A stretch of DNA of 64,000 nucleotides from Procambarus clarkii (Eukaryota > Arthropoda > Malacostraca > Decapoda > Cambaridae), in contig NC_091152.1 in the NCBI RefSeq assembly GCF_040958095.1, forward strand, positions 19,610,358 through 19,674,357, given 5' to 3'. Positions 52,362 through 62,936 of this stretch are shown here, one piece after another. A model generated the notes under the pieces. That model did no database searches, was not told the DNA's origin, and worked only from the letters and a program-made list of their open reading frames with translations. Made by a program: the position numbers and the translations under genes. How positions within the stretch are numbered: the first letter of the stretch is position 1; every line of letters begins with the position of its first letter.

Positions 52362-54269
52362 ATGATAACCCCTGTTTCGGCTTCTTCTGGTTTACCTTCT
52401 CAGGCTCGTGGGGTGGGCGACCAAGCCCCCGAGTCGGTCCGTATTGGAAGACCGGGCTCTGTAGCCTCCGCTGCATTGGGCCCCGACCTTGCTCCTCCTT
52501 TGGCCTCTCTGACTCCTTCCTCTGGCTCCCCTCCCTCCTCTGTGGTTGGGTCGAGCCCCAAGCCCCCAGTGGTGACTACCTCGTCCCCTGGCGCGGCTCC
52601 TTCTCTAGTTGTAACTACTGCGCCTTTTAACCCCTCTCTCTCTGGGGGTTCTCACCGCCGTCCTCGTCACGGCCGCCCTCGCTCGATTCCTTCCAGTTCT
52701 GCTACCTATCAAGCCTTGTTTGGTCCCGCTTCGTGGGCCAAATATTTTGATCTCCTCCCTCTTGATTCTGCGCCTCCTGACGATTTCTCCCTCCATCGAC
52801 ATCTCATTGATTCCGTGGATGCCTCCATTACTTTCAACCCCACTCGTCTCGGTACACGTGTCGTTGCTGCTCCTTCTCAGGATGCTGCTTCCCGCTTGGC
52901 TGCCTTATCCTGCCTTGGCGAGACCCCCATTCGGGTCTCGAAGAACGCTCAGTTGAATGCCAGTGTTGGCACTATTTTGCTCCCGCCCCATGTTGCGACC
53001 GGTGTTCGGGACCTGCGCGACTGCCACGACGATATTCGACATATCCTCGCTGCCCAGGGCCATTCTATTCTCCAGGTGGACACGTTTACTCGTCCCCCTC
53101 GTGGTAGTCGCCGTCAACCCCTCCGGGTTGTGAAGATTACTTTTGATGGTAGGACCCTTCCACCCTCTGTCATTCTTGCTGGTGCCGGGTGCTCTGTCCA
53201 GGAGTACATTCCTTCTCCTCGGCTCTGCAACAAGTGCTGGAGGTTTGGGCGTGGTGCCCTCCGCTGCTCCGGGACTGTCTCTCTCTGTCCTTTGTATGGT
53301 GGCGAAGGTCACTCTAAGTCGGAGTGCGCTTCTCCCCAGGCTCGTTGCCTCAACTGCGGTGAGGCCCATCCTACCTTCTTCCGTGCGTGTGTCCATTACA
53401 AGCTTGAGGCAGCCGTCCTCAACTTGAAGCACCGGGAGCGTTTATCTTTTCCTGAGGCGAGGCGCCAGGTTCGCCGGCTCCCGCCTTATGCTAATATCTC
53501 TTATGCTCGCGTGTTGCGCTCTTCCTCTCCTCGTCCTTCCCGCCTTCCTCAGACTCACAACCGTTTCCGGGCCTTGGACCCTGATGCGCCCACTGCCCCC
53601 TCCTCTGTCCCTTTGGGTTCTCTCCCGAAGGATCCTCCTCCTGGTCCTCTGTCTGGGGTTCCCCTTCCTTCTACCCGGTCTGTCGTGTCTTCTTCCTCGT
53701 CCCCCTCCGATCCTCCTTCCCATCCTCTTCCTCCATCTATCGGCTCTCCCCACCGCCTGTCGGTGCGGGCGGATGTCCATCGCTCTCCTAACGGCCGTCG
53801 TGTGTGCTCTCGTTCGGCTTCTCCTGTTGAGACACTGGAATCCGTTGCCCGGTACGTAGTTGCTGGGACACCGGTCTCTTTAAGTCAGAAGCGTAAGCCT
53901 GGCTCCTCTCCTTCCTCTTCCCCGGCGGGTAAGAAGGCTTCGCTTTCTTCCTCAGCTCCTCCTTCTGGCTCTGTTGCTCCTTCCCCTCCCGTTTCAGTGC
54001 TTGCGCCCCCTGTTCCTGCTATGGAGGTTTCTTTGGCCCCTGCTTCCCTTTCGGTTGCTGCTCTTGCTGGGGTGCGCTCCCCTCTTTCTACTCCCCCTCT
54101 TCCTGCTGCTGTCCTTGACTGCTCCTCTCCGTTGTCTCCTCCTCTTCCTCCTCCTCCTCCGGACCCTGCCCGCCCACCTCTGATCTGTTCTCCCGTTTCC
54201 TTCCCTCTGTCTTTGCTCAGTTTACCCATGCCCCCTAACCCTGACTTTGCTGACCCTGATATTCTTTAA
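52362..54269 (+). CDS. LINE ORF1, gag-like with three zinc knuckles (two damaged)
   Basis: 635 codons, ATG at 52362, TAA at 54267. A Ser/Pro-rich start is followed by a globular part (FGPASWAKYFDLLPLDS, ITFNPTRLGTRVVAAPSQ). Three Cys/His knuckles come at about residues 288-345: CNKCWRFGRGALRC, CPLYGGEGHSKSEC and CLNCGEAHPTFFRAC. In the first, Arg (CGT) replaces the zinc-binding His; in the second, Tyr (TAT) replaces the second Cys. Each is one base change from the expected codon. A long Ser/Pro tail ends the protein. ORF1 proteins of this kind bind the element's RNA. The frame is open throughout, yet RNA binding is probably impaired. Confidence 0.88.
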   Translation: MITPVSASSGLPSQARGVGDQAPESVRIGRPGSVASAALGPDLAPPLASLTPSSGSPPSSVVGSSPKPPVVTTSSPGAAPSLVVTTAPFNPSLSGGSHRRPRHGRPRSIPSSSATYQALFGPASWAKYFDLLPLDSAPPDDFSLHRHLIDSVDASITFNPTRLGTRVVAAPSQDAASRLAALSCLGETPIRVSKNAQLNASVGTILLPPHVATGVRDLRDCHDDIRHILAAQGHSILQVDTFTRPPRGSRRQPLRVVKITFDGRTLPPSVILAGAGCSVQEYIPSPRLCNKCWRFGRGALRCSGTVSLCPLYGGEGHSKSECASPQARCLNCGEAHPTFFRACVHYKLEAAVLNLKHRERLSFPEARRQVRRLPPYANISYARVLRSSSPRPSRLPQTHNRFRALDPDAPTAPSSVPLGSLPKDPPPGPLSGVPLPSTRSVVSSSSSPSDPPSHPLPPSIGSPHRLSVRADVHRSPNGRRVCSRSASPVETLESVARYVVAGTPVSLSQKRKPGSSPSSSPAGKKASLSSSAPPSGSVAPSPPVSVLAPPVPAMEVSLAPASLSVAALAGVRSPLSTPPLPAAVLDCSSPLSPPLPPPPPDPARPPLICSPVSFPLSLLSLPMPPNPDFADPDIL

Positions 54270-54292
54270 CGTGCTCTGTTGGTCTTTCGCCT

Positions 54293-57200
54293 TTGTTTCT
54301 TCCTTGTTCTCTGTTTTTGTCCTTTCTCTTCTCGTCGTTGTCCATTCTTCAATGGAACGTTCGAGGTTATTACGCCAATTTCCTCGAACTCCAACTTCTG
54401 GTTTCGCGGTTTTCGCCCCTTTGTGTCTGTCTCCAGGAGCCAATGCTTGGTGCTCGTCCTGGTCGTTTTCGTGGCTATTCCTTTCTCTTCCCCCCCCCAG
54501 CCATTGCTGGGGCTTCTAATTCTTCTGCTCTCTTGATTCGGGCTGATGTTCCCTTTGTTCCTTTACTTTTTCCTTCGCCTCTCCATTGTTCTGCTGCTCG
54601 TATCTTTGTGGGGAAATGGTACACAGTTTGTTCCATTTATCTCCCCCCGAGTGTCCCGCTCTCTCTTCCTGATTTGAAACACCTCCTAGACTCCTTGCCG
54701 GAGCCTGTGCTCCTGCTGGGTGACTTCAATTGTCGTCATTCTCTTTGGGGTGACGTTCTGACGAATACCCGGGGTCGCCTCCTTGAGCCGTTTCTCCTCT
54801 CTTCTTCCCTGTCTCTTCTGAATTCTGGTGAGCCCACTCATTTGGACTCTCGAACTCGCACCCTTTCTTGTCTTGATCTTTCTCTCTGCTCTTCTTCTCT
54901 TTACTTAGATTTCACGTGGCAGGTTCTTGATGACCTCCATGGAAGTGATCATTTCCCCATCCTTGTTTCCTTTTTCTCTTTTCGCCCTTCCCTCTCTTTC
55001 CCTAGGTGGCAGTTTGCTAAGGCGGACTGGACCCTATTTTCCCTCAGTGCTACTCTCTCTGACCTCTCCCTTCTGCCCCTCTCTCGCGCTCTCCTCCTTT
55101 TTCATGACACTGTCTTCGACGCTGCCCTCCGCTCTATTCCTCGCTCTTCCTCTCGGGGTCCACGGAAGTGCGTTCCCTGGTGGAATGCGGACTGTGCTCG
55201 GGCTGTCCGCTGTAAGCGTGCAGCCTGGAAGAAGCACCGCCGTAGGCAGACGACCGATTCTTTTCTTTTCTTTTGGAAAGCGAGTGCGGTGGCCCGTAGG
55301 GCCATCCGTACGGCTAAACGTGAATGTTGGGCATCTTATGTCTCAACAATTACGTCCGAAACCCCTCTGGCCCAGATCTGGAAGCGTATCCGCAAGATAG
55401 CGGGCAAGTTCGTTCCCGATGTTTCACCGGTCCTTCACCTCCATGATACTCTTGTGGCGGACCCGTTGCAGGTCGCTTCCGAACTGGGTTCCCACTTTTC
55501 TTCTGTTAGCTCTGGTCTTCATCTTCCCCAATCTTTCCTTCTTCGTAAACCTGTCCTTGAGTCTCGTCCTTTAGATTTCTGCACTCATCTTCAGCTTCCC
55601 TATAATGATCCCTTCTCTCTCTCTGAACTTCGTTCTGCCCTGGCCCTCTGCGGTTCTACGGCGGCGGGCTCCGATGGTATTCATTATGAGATGCTTCGCC
55701 ATCTCCATCCGAGTACGTCTCAGTATTTACTGAGTCTGTATAATCGGATCTGGGAGTCGTCGTCAGTCCCTGAGGACTGGCTCGATGCCGTTGTCCTCCC
55801 TGTTCGCAAACCGGGATCTCTGGGTACTTCCCCTAAGGACTTTCGCCCTATTGCTCTCACAAGTTGTGTCTGCAAACTCTTTGAACGTATGGTTAACGTT
55901 CGTCTGATGTGGTTCCTGGAACACCATCACCTCCTCTCCCCTTCTCAATTTGGTTTCCGCAAGTGCCGCAGCACGACAGATGTCCTGGTGAACTTGGAGG
56001 TCTATATTCGTACTGCTTTTGCTGCGAAGACCTCCGTTGTTGCCGTCCTTTTTGACCTAGAAAAGGCTTACGACACCACTTGGCGTTATCATATCCTATC
56101 TCAACTTCATTCTTTTGGCCTTCGTGGTCATCTCCCTCTCTTTCTCCGCAGCTTCCTCTCTCGTCGTTCCTTTCGGGTGCGCCTTGGTACCGCTCTCTCT
56201 CCCTCTTTTCAGCAATACGAAGGTGTGCCCCAGGGTAGTGTTCTGAGCACTACTCTTTTTCTGGTTGCCCTCAATGGTCTTCTTTCCTCTCTTCCTTCTG
56301 GTGTCTTCTCCGCTCTCTATGTCGATGATCTTACCCTTTGTTGTCAGGGTGATGATTCGCCTCTCCTTCAACGCCGGCTTCAACTTGCAATTGATGCCGT
56401 GTCGTCTTGGGCCACTGATCATGGCTTCAAGTTCTCTACTTCTAAGACTTGTGCCATGACTTTTACGCGGAAACGGGTTGTTCTTCGTCCCTCTTTGTCA
56501 CTTTATGGTCATCCCCTTGAATACAAAGATTCCGCGAAGCTTTTGGGGTTATTCCTTGACACTCGTTTGTCTTGGTCTCCCCATATCTCTTACCTCCGTG
56601 TTGAGTGCTCTAAGGCCCTTACCCTCCTTCGGGTCTTGTCCCATACTTCTTGGGGGGCAGATAGGCGCACTCTCCTTGCTTTACATTCCTCTCTCGTCCT
56701 GTCAGCTCGATTATGGTTGCCCTGCTTACTCGTCTGCTTCTCCTTCTACTCTTCGCCGTCTTGATGCTTTGCACCATACTGGGTTGCGCCTCAGTTCTGG
56801 TGCCTTTCGTTCGACTCCCATCCTTAGCTTGTATGTTGACACTGGCTTCCTGTCTCTCCAGGACCGCCGTGATCGCTACTGTCTTCGCTATCTTGCGCGG
56901 TCCTTGCAACATCCTTCCTCTCGCCTCTGTCGTGCTTTAACTTTTACCCCTCCTGCGGTTCCTGTTCCTCTTCACCACCTCCCTCTTTCTGTCCGGTTAT
57001 CTCGCCTACAGGATTCTCTTTCCGTTCGTATTTCTGATGTTTCTCCTCGTGTTGTTCCTTCTTTGCCCCCGTGGAGGGTCCCTCTTCCGCGGTTTTGTAC
57101 ATCCTTGACCCGTATCACTAAAGCTTTTACCCCTCCTACGGTTCTAAAACGCCTTTTCCTCGAGCACTTTTCTTCTCACTCCCGCTCCGTTTCTGTCTTC

Positions 57201-58016
57201 ACCGATGGGTCTAAGTCAGCGGACGGTGTTGGCTACTCTGTTGTTTTTCCTGATCGCACTTATATGTGTCGCTTGCCTCCGGAGACTAGCATCTTTACAG
57301 CGGAACTTTATGCTATTCTCTATGTTCTTCGTCTCCTGCTTTCTCGTTGTCAGTCTTCCTTTGTGGTTGTTGTTGACTCTCGTAGTGCCCTCATGGCTCT
57401 TGGGTCCTTTAATCCGGTTCATCCAGTAGTTGTCGAGATCCAGCATTGGCTGTTTCTCGTTCAAAGTAAATTTAAGTCGGTTGAGTTTTGTTGGGTTCCC
57501 AGCCATATTGGTGTGTCTTTAAATGAGCGTGCGGATGCTGCTGCCAAGGAAGCTGTCCGCTCTTGTCCCATCTCTCGCAAAGGCATTCCGTATTCCGACT
57601 TTTACCCGGTTATCCATTCCTCAGTCCTTACCCGTTGGCAGGCTTCTTGGTTGTCTGTTACTGGTAACAAGCTACGTACTCTTAAATGTTGTGTTTCCTC
57701 GTGGCCGTCCTCCTTCCACCGTAACCGGCGGTGGGAAACAGCTCTGGCGAGGTTGCGTATTGGCCATACTCGCTTAACCCATGGTCACTTGATGGAGCGC
57801 CGCCCTGCTCCTTATTGTCCTAGTTGCATTGTCCCTCTTACGGTCGTGCATGTCCTTCTTGAATGTCCTGACTACCAGGACGAGCGTGTGTCTTGCTTTC
57901 CGACCGCCCCTCGCGGTCACCTGTCCCTCAATAGAATTCTTGGTGACTCGGATACTTTTGATATCGTTCGCCTTATGCGTTTTTGTTCTCGTATTGGCAT
58001 CCTTGGTGATATTTAG
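54293..58016 (+). pseudogene. LINE ORF2: endonuclease, reverse transcriptase, RNase H; one frameshift
   Basis: Frame one runs to 56764, frame two from about 56705 to TAG at 58014. Endonuclease: ILQWNVRGYYANFLELQLL, LCVCLQEP, LLLGDFNCRHSLWGD, LHGSDHFPIL. RT: FRPIALTSCVCKLFERMV, SQFGFRKCRSTTD, LFDLEKAYDTTWR, GVPQGSVLSTTLF and the active site ALYVDDLTLC. After a one-base gain or two-base loss near 56700-56710 it continues LDYGCPAYSSASPSTLRRLD, then RNase H: SVFTDGSKSADG, AELYAILYVL, VDSRSALMAL, WVPSHIGVSLNERADAAAKE. It ends with CPSCIVPLTVVHVLLECPDY. The only visible break is the frameshift, so the copy is young. ORF2 starts about 25 bases after ORF1's stop, possibly by reinitiation. Confidence 0.9.
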
Positions 58017-58095
58017 CGCCCTCTGATTATTTTGCGTATTTGATGGTGCTACATAGCCTTCCCGGTTTGGTGCCTTCTTTTGATAATTACTTACT

Positions 58096-58288
58096 TACTG
58101 TGTACCCTGGTCTTGATCTACTGTGTATCCTGGTCTTGGTCTACTGTGTACTCTGGTCTTGATCTACTGTGTACCCTGGTCTTGATCTACTGTGTACCCT
58201 GGTCTTGATCTACTGTGTACCCTGGTCTTGATCTACTGTGTACCCTGGTCTTGATCTACTGTGTACCCTGGTCTTGATCTACTGTGCT
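58096..58288. repeat. 23-bp minisatellite, right part
   Basis: About eight further units of ctactgtgtaccctggtctt plus gat, the continuation of 50936-51825. Confidence 0.96.
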
Positions 58289-59045
58289 CCTGAGTGACTA
58301 AGCGAACAGTTTTAGGATATCGCTGCCTCCCTCCGTAGGCTTAGAAAGGAGGCTTCATCAACCTGTCCTCTTAAAAAGAACGTCGCTTTTGGCCGTTTGT
58401 CCGTATGGCCGAATTTGGACGTAATATGAAAATGGAAAAAAAAAATGAAAATAAATTTGGGATTTTTTTTTCAACAACAGTAAGTTAAGGGTCCTCTGAT
58501 AGGTTAGGTGGGCAGGAAATTCTCATAAAGTTTCAAAACGTTATGAAAAGCGTTAATTTAAAGTGTCCTCTTATAACCTCTGCGCGTACGCCGGACGACT
58601 CAAACAGAAAACGGAACAGAACGTGACTTTTGTGAGTCGATTTCATTTCAAATTTTCAAATTACGTCCAAATTTGGCCATAGCGCCGCTCATACCAGCCA
58701 AAAGTGACGTTATTTTTAAAAGGACGGGTTGAGAAAAGATGCCTTAACAAAGCCTGCTTCATATAGCCTGCCCAGCTGACCGCGGCTGGCGGGAAGCTCA
58801 CTCTACGGTGGCAACTCAAAGAACATAGGGAATATTTCCTCATTTTTGGAACATGGATCATACATACTTTCATGGATTGTGCTGACAGACCAGAGAGGAG
58901 GACTGCCTGAATTTCCAGGGAGCTTGTCCGCTGTAAGATGGAAATAGCATAGCAGGTATAATCTGGAGGGATAGATGACGGAAGGTGGAGCCGGTTACAC
59001 CATTCGCACACAGAGATCACACTAACGTGATGCATCAAATGAACA
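58289..59045. other. Unassigned sequence
   Basis: Mixed composition. Contains an inverted pair: acttttggccgtttgtccgt-like at about 58385 and gccaaaagtgacgtta at about 58698, with gacgtaat/attacgtc also inverted, suggesting the ends of a small element about 350 bases long. No gene seen. Confidence 0.4.
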
Positions 59046-59220
59046 AATCCACAAGGGCAGTGACGAGGATTCGAGCCTGCGTCCGGGAGCATCCCAGACA
59101 CTGCCTTAATCGACTGAGCTACGACAGGGTTAAAAGGGTTGAAACCGAAGTTCTACTGAACTTACTGGATCCCGAAGCCTCTCCGAGTCCTCGTCACTGC
59201 CCTTGTGGATTTGTTGGTTA
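59046..59220 (-). mobile_element. tRNA-derived SINE-like head, with a partial inverted copy
   Basis: On the minus strand 59130 to 59049 reads tcgtagctcagtcgattaag ... ggctcgaatcctcgtcact, A- and B-box-like, followed by gcccttgtggatttgttcat. A partial copy of the last part lies on the plus strand at about 59185-59216 (tcctcgtcactgcccttgtg). Confidence 0.6.
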
Positions 59221-59862
59221 CACCCTTCTCTAGTGGGCGACGGGCGAACGACGCCGCGACTCTGAAGTTGGACGCAGCTCTAGCCTAGCCTTGTCTGGAG
59301 AGCCAATCCAGCAATGGACATCTGCTTGTGTGCAACAACTGATCCTCTGACCACTAACGCGGTGTTCCGTCTGCCCAAACGTAACAGAATAACGTGGATT
59401 AACCCACGCGCTAAACACTGGCACCTAATAGACTATTAGGTACGTAGGAAAGCCAAAAGGATGGCCCGTGGCCCTGTGTGGTGCAGATACTCGACGGACC
59501 ACAGACTACTCGCCTCCACAATGACCCTCAGGATCCAGCCGCCCAGAGGTCGACAGGGCACCAGGACTGGTGTGTCCACAACTGTGAGGAAATTAAGGCC
59601 CTGCAAGGTGAGGAACTGCGCCTGCTGAAAACTGAGATGTTCTGCGAGATGTGGGAGCAGAAGTGCATCTCCCAGACTTTACCAACTTTGACAGGTGTGT
59701 GCACCTCGGCAGTACATGAGCAGTCAATATCGATGAGGAGGCGAGCACCGGGATCCCCACAGCTCGCGCACCATTTGGAAGGCTTCGATCCAATGTTTAG
59801 GATCGATGTTAAATTACAACTGAGATCAAACTCTAGTGTACTCGGCTGTGGTCCTGCGCATC
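59221..59862. other. Unassigned sequence, open frame leading into the 21-bp array
   Basis: A plus-strand frame is open from 59478 into the array (HQDWCVHNCEEIKALQGEEL, MFCEMWEQKCISQTLP). The first about 125 codons before the array are not repetitive and could be an old exon or transposon piece; I recognise no family, and an ag|gtgtgt donor-like site stands at about 59695. Weak evidence either way. Confidence 0.35.
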
Positions 59863-61040
59863 CTGCACGCCTGCCCGTGAGACGTGCACGCCTGCCCGTG
59901 AGACGTGCACGCCTGCACGTGAGACGTGCACGCCTGCACGTGAGACCTGCACGCCTGCACGTGAGACCTGCACGCCTGCACGTGAGACGTGCACGCCTGC
60001 CCGTGAGACCTGCACGCCTGCACGTGAGACCTGCACGCCTGCCCGTGAGACCTGCACGCCTGCCCGTGAGACCTGCACGCCTGCACGTGAGACGTGCACG
60101 CCTGCCCGTGAGACCTGCACGCCTGCCCGTGAGACCTGCACGCCTGCCCGTGAGACGTGCACGCCTGCCCGTGAGACCTGCACGCCTGCCCGTGAGACCT
60201 GCACGCCTGCCCGTGAGACGTGCACGCCTGCCCGTGAGACGTGCACGCCTGCCCGTGAGACGTGCACGCCTGCACGTGAGACGTGCACGCCTGCACGTGA
60301 GACGTGCACGCCTGCACGTGAGACCTGCACGCCTGCCCGTGAGACCTGCACGCCTGCCCGTGAGACCTGCACGCCTGCCCGTGAGACCTGCACGCCTGCC
60401 CGTGAGACCTGCACGCCTGCCCGTGAGACCTGCACGCCTGCCCGTGAGACCTGCACGCCTGCACGTGAGACGTGCACGCCTGCCCGTGAGACGTGCACGC
60501 CTGCCCGTGAGACCTGCACGCCTGCCCGTGAGACGTGCACGCCTGCACGTGAGACCTGCACGCCTGCCCGTGAGACCTGCACGCCTGCCCGTGAGACGTG
60601 CACGCCTGCCCGTGAGACGTGCACGCCTGCACGTGAGACGTGCACGCCTGCCCGTGAGACCTGCACGCCTGCCCGTGAGACCTGCACGCCTGCCCGTGAG
60701 ACCTGCACGCCTGCCCGTGAGACCTGCACGCCTGCCCGTGAGACCTGCACGCCTGCCCGTGAGACCTGCACGCCTGCCCGTGAGACCTGCACGCCTGCCC
60801 GTGAGACCTGCACGCCTGCCCGTGAGACCTGCACGCCTGCCCGTGAGACCTGCACGCCTGCCCGTGAGACCTGCACGCCTGCACGTGAGACCTGCACGCC
60901 TGCACGTGAGACGTGCACGCCTGCACGTGAGACGTGCACGCCTGCACGTGAGACCTGCACGCCTGCACGTGAGACCTGAACGCCTGCCCGTGAGACGTGC
61001 ACGCCTGCGCGTGAAACCTGCACGCCTGCCCGTGAGACCC
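59863..61040. repeat. 21-bp GC-rich minisatellite, about 56 copies
   Basis: Unit gcacgcctgcccgtgagacc plus t, with cacgtg (E-box) and gacgtg variants. The period of seven codons leaves frames open on both strands (ARLPVRP, GRRAGLT), which are artefacts. CpG content is very high for this window. Confidence 0.97.
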
Positions 61041-61383
61041 GGACTGTCAATAGTTCTATGCACAAAACTAAGCCATATTCATGTGAGCTGTCTGCGGAAG
61101 CTGCTTAAGCTGAGATGACAGGACAAAGGTTTAGATATAGACATGCAGGGGCTGGCGTCAGAAGTATTTACACCATCCTCAGCGAGGCATGGCTAAGATG
61201 GCTGGCCATGTTGTGGGTATTGGAGGGCAAAAGTTGAGATGTGACAGCCCTGAAGGCTTCCCTTAGGACTCTGAACACCGGACGAGCACCGCTGAGGAGC
61301 GCTCTTCCTGATGTAGACAAATTCATTCTGGTGCAGCAGCCGACGACCAGGAGAGTGAACCATGACCTGGAGAAACACTCTCT
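61041..61383. other. Unassigned sequence
   Basis: Mixed unique sequence between arrays. No gene or repeat placed. Confidence 0.4.
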
Positions 61384-61535
61384 TCCATCACCAGGGATGG
61401 TGGCCCCCCCCCATCACCAGGGATGGTGGCCCCCCCCATCACCAGGGATGGTGGCCCCCCCATCACCAGGGATGGTGGCCCCCCCATCACCAGGGATGGT
61501 GGCCCCCCCATCACCAGGGATGGGGGCTCCCCATC
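61384..61535. repeat. About 24-bp minisatellite, about 6 copies
   Basis: Unit catcaccagggatggtggcc plus a C run of 6-9 bases whose length varies between units. Confidence 0.95.
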
Positions 61536-62216
61536 GTACATTGTTGGAAGCCCACACTTCCATTTCCCCATTGCAACAGGAAATTCCGGGCACGAATTAA
61601 ACTATTCGTCTGGGAACCCACTCCACCAGACACTGTTGACACTGTTGTGGTCTTCATGGACTTTGTTGCACCAACGACAACAACGACAACGACAACAACA
61701 ACAACACTCTGGTCTTGATCAGCTGTGTACCCTGGTCTTACTAACCATGTACTCCGTAACAGTACAGCCATTATATAACTTGGATGAGTTTATATATATA
61801 TATATATTCAAAATTATACCATTAAATGAAAACTATATATGAATTGAACACTAGTAAAAATAAGAATACAATATCTCCTTGACCAATAATAAATCTATTT
61901 CTCCCTGTTATCGCCATGATTGTATTTTCTGATATTGTTGAAGACGCAACTGACTGGGCAGCTTTCTCCATTAGTCACATATAATATTGTCTCCATGATA
62001 GCCATATATGTACAAAGCTGATCATTTATCCCAGAATGATTATTTTATCCTGTATATTTCCTGTCACTCAAGACATCAGGGAAGACATGATCAATACATG
62101 CACAACTTTCACACGAATAGACTGGGAAAATCAGAAGCATCATAGGTGGAAAGTAAGTACAAGTTTAGCCAGCGAGAGACACAGATCTCTCAATGTTAGC
62201 GACAAAGTGGCCTGCA
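61536..62216. other. Unassigned sequence with short simple repeats
   Basis: Includes an acaacaacgacaac-type tract (61674-61708), one stray unit of the 23-bp array (ctggtcttgatcagctgtgt, 61711-61730) and a TA tract near 61790. The remainder is AT-rich. Confidence 0.45.
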
Positions 62217-62700
62217 CTACTAAGTGCAGGCCACATGTCACAAGTGCAGGCCACATGTCACAAGTGCAGGCCACATGTCACAAGTGCAGGCCACATGTCA
62301 CAAGTGCAGGCCACATGTCACAAGTGCAGGCCACATATCACAAGTGCAGGCCACATGTCACAAGTGCAGGCCACATGTCACAAGTGCAGGCCACATGTCA
62401 CAAGTGCAGGCCACATGTCACAAGTGCAGGCCACATGTCACAAGTGCAGGCCACATGTCACAAGTGCAGGCCACATGTCACAAGTGCAGGCCACATGTCA
62501 CAAGTGCAGGCCACATGTCACAAGTGCAGGCCACATGTCACAAGTGCAGGCCACATGTCACAAGTGCAGGCCACATGTCACAAGTGCAGGCCACATGTCA
62601 CAAGTGCAGGCCACATGTCACAAGTGCAGGCCACATGTCACAAGTGCAGGCCACATATCACAAGTGCAGGCCACATGTCACAAGTGCAGGCCACATGTCT
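62217..62700. repeat. 20-bp minisatellite, about 24 copies, near-perfect
   Basis: Unit acatgtcacaagtgcaggcc with only two acatatca variants. Very high identity indicates a recent origin. Confidence 0.98.
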
Positions 62701-62936
62701 AGTTTCAGAGGTAAATATCGCAGGGGCAGCCAAGAGCTTGGCAGACTGTTGGCTACACTATCATAGACAACAACGTGAGGCGGGACCAAAGAGCATAAGC
62801 TCAACCCATGTAAGAAGGCGAGTGCAACTATTTCCTCCATGACTAACTATAATATACCTGTAATTCTTGTGTTGTGTCCACGACCTGACTGTCAGCCATG
62901 AGTGACCATCATGGTCACTGTTGGTGTTGTGCATAC

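Larger units (their letters stand above)
51826..58095 (+). mobile_element. Near full-length I/Jockey-group LINE with RNase H
   Basis: About 6.27 kb with a 5' UTR (51826-52361, C/T- and G-rich), ORF1, ORF2 and a short 3' UTR ending tttgataattacttac. It is inserted in the 23-bp minisatellite, and tactgtgtaccct stands on both sides (51813-51825 and 58096-58108), compatible with a 13-bp target duplication. EN plus RT plus RNase H plus a C-terminal zinc motif, with a gag-like ORF1, is the I-group architecture. Codon use is C/T-rich, unlike the host exons. Truncated copies of its 3' end lie at 8228-8429 and 30871-30917. Confidence 0.9.

Noticed and set aside
59478-61118. 546-codon plus-strand and 511-codon minus-strand Arg-rich frames
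   Set aside because: Both arise from the 21-bp unit; the non-repetitive start is noted separately as uncertain.
62036-62842. 268-codon frame with HVTSAGHMSQVQATCHKCRP repeats
   Set aside because: The 20-bp unit read in three frames yields a 20-residue repeat; the apparent CxxC pattern has no zinc-finger spacing.
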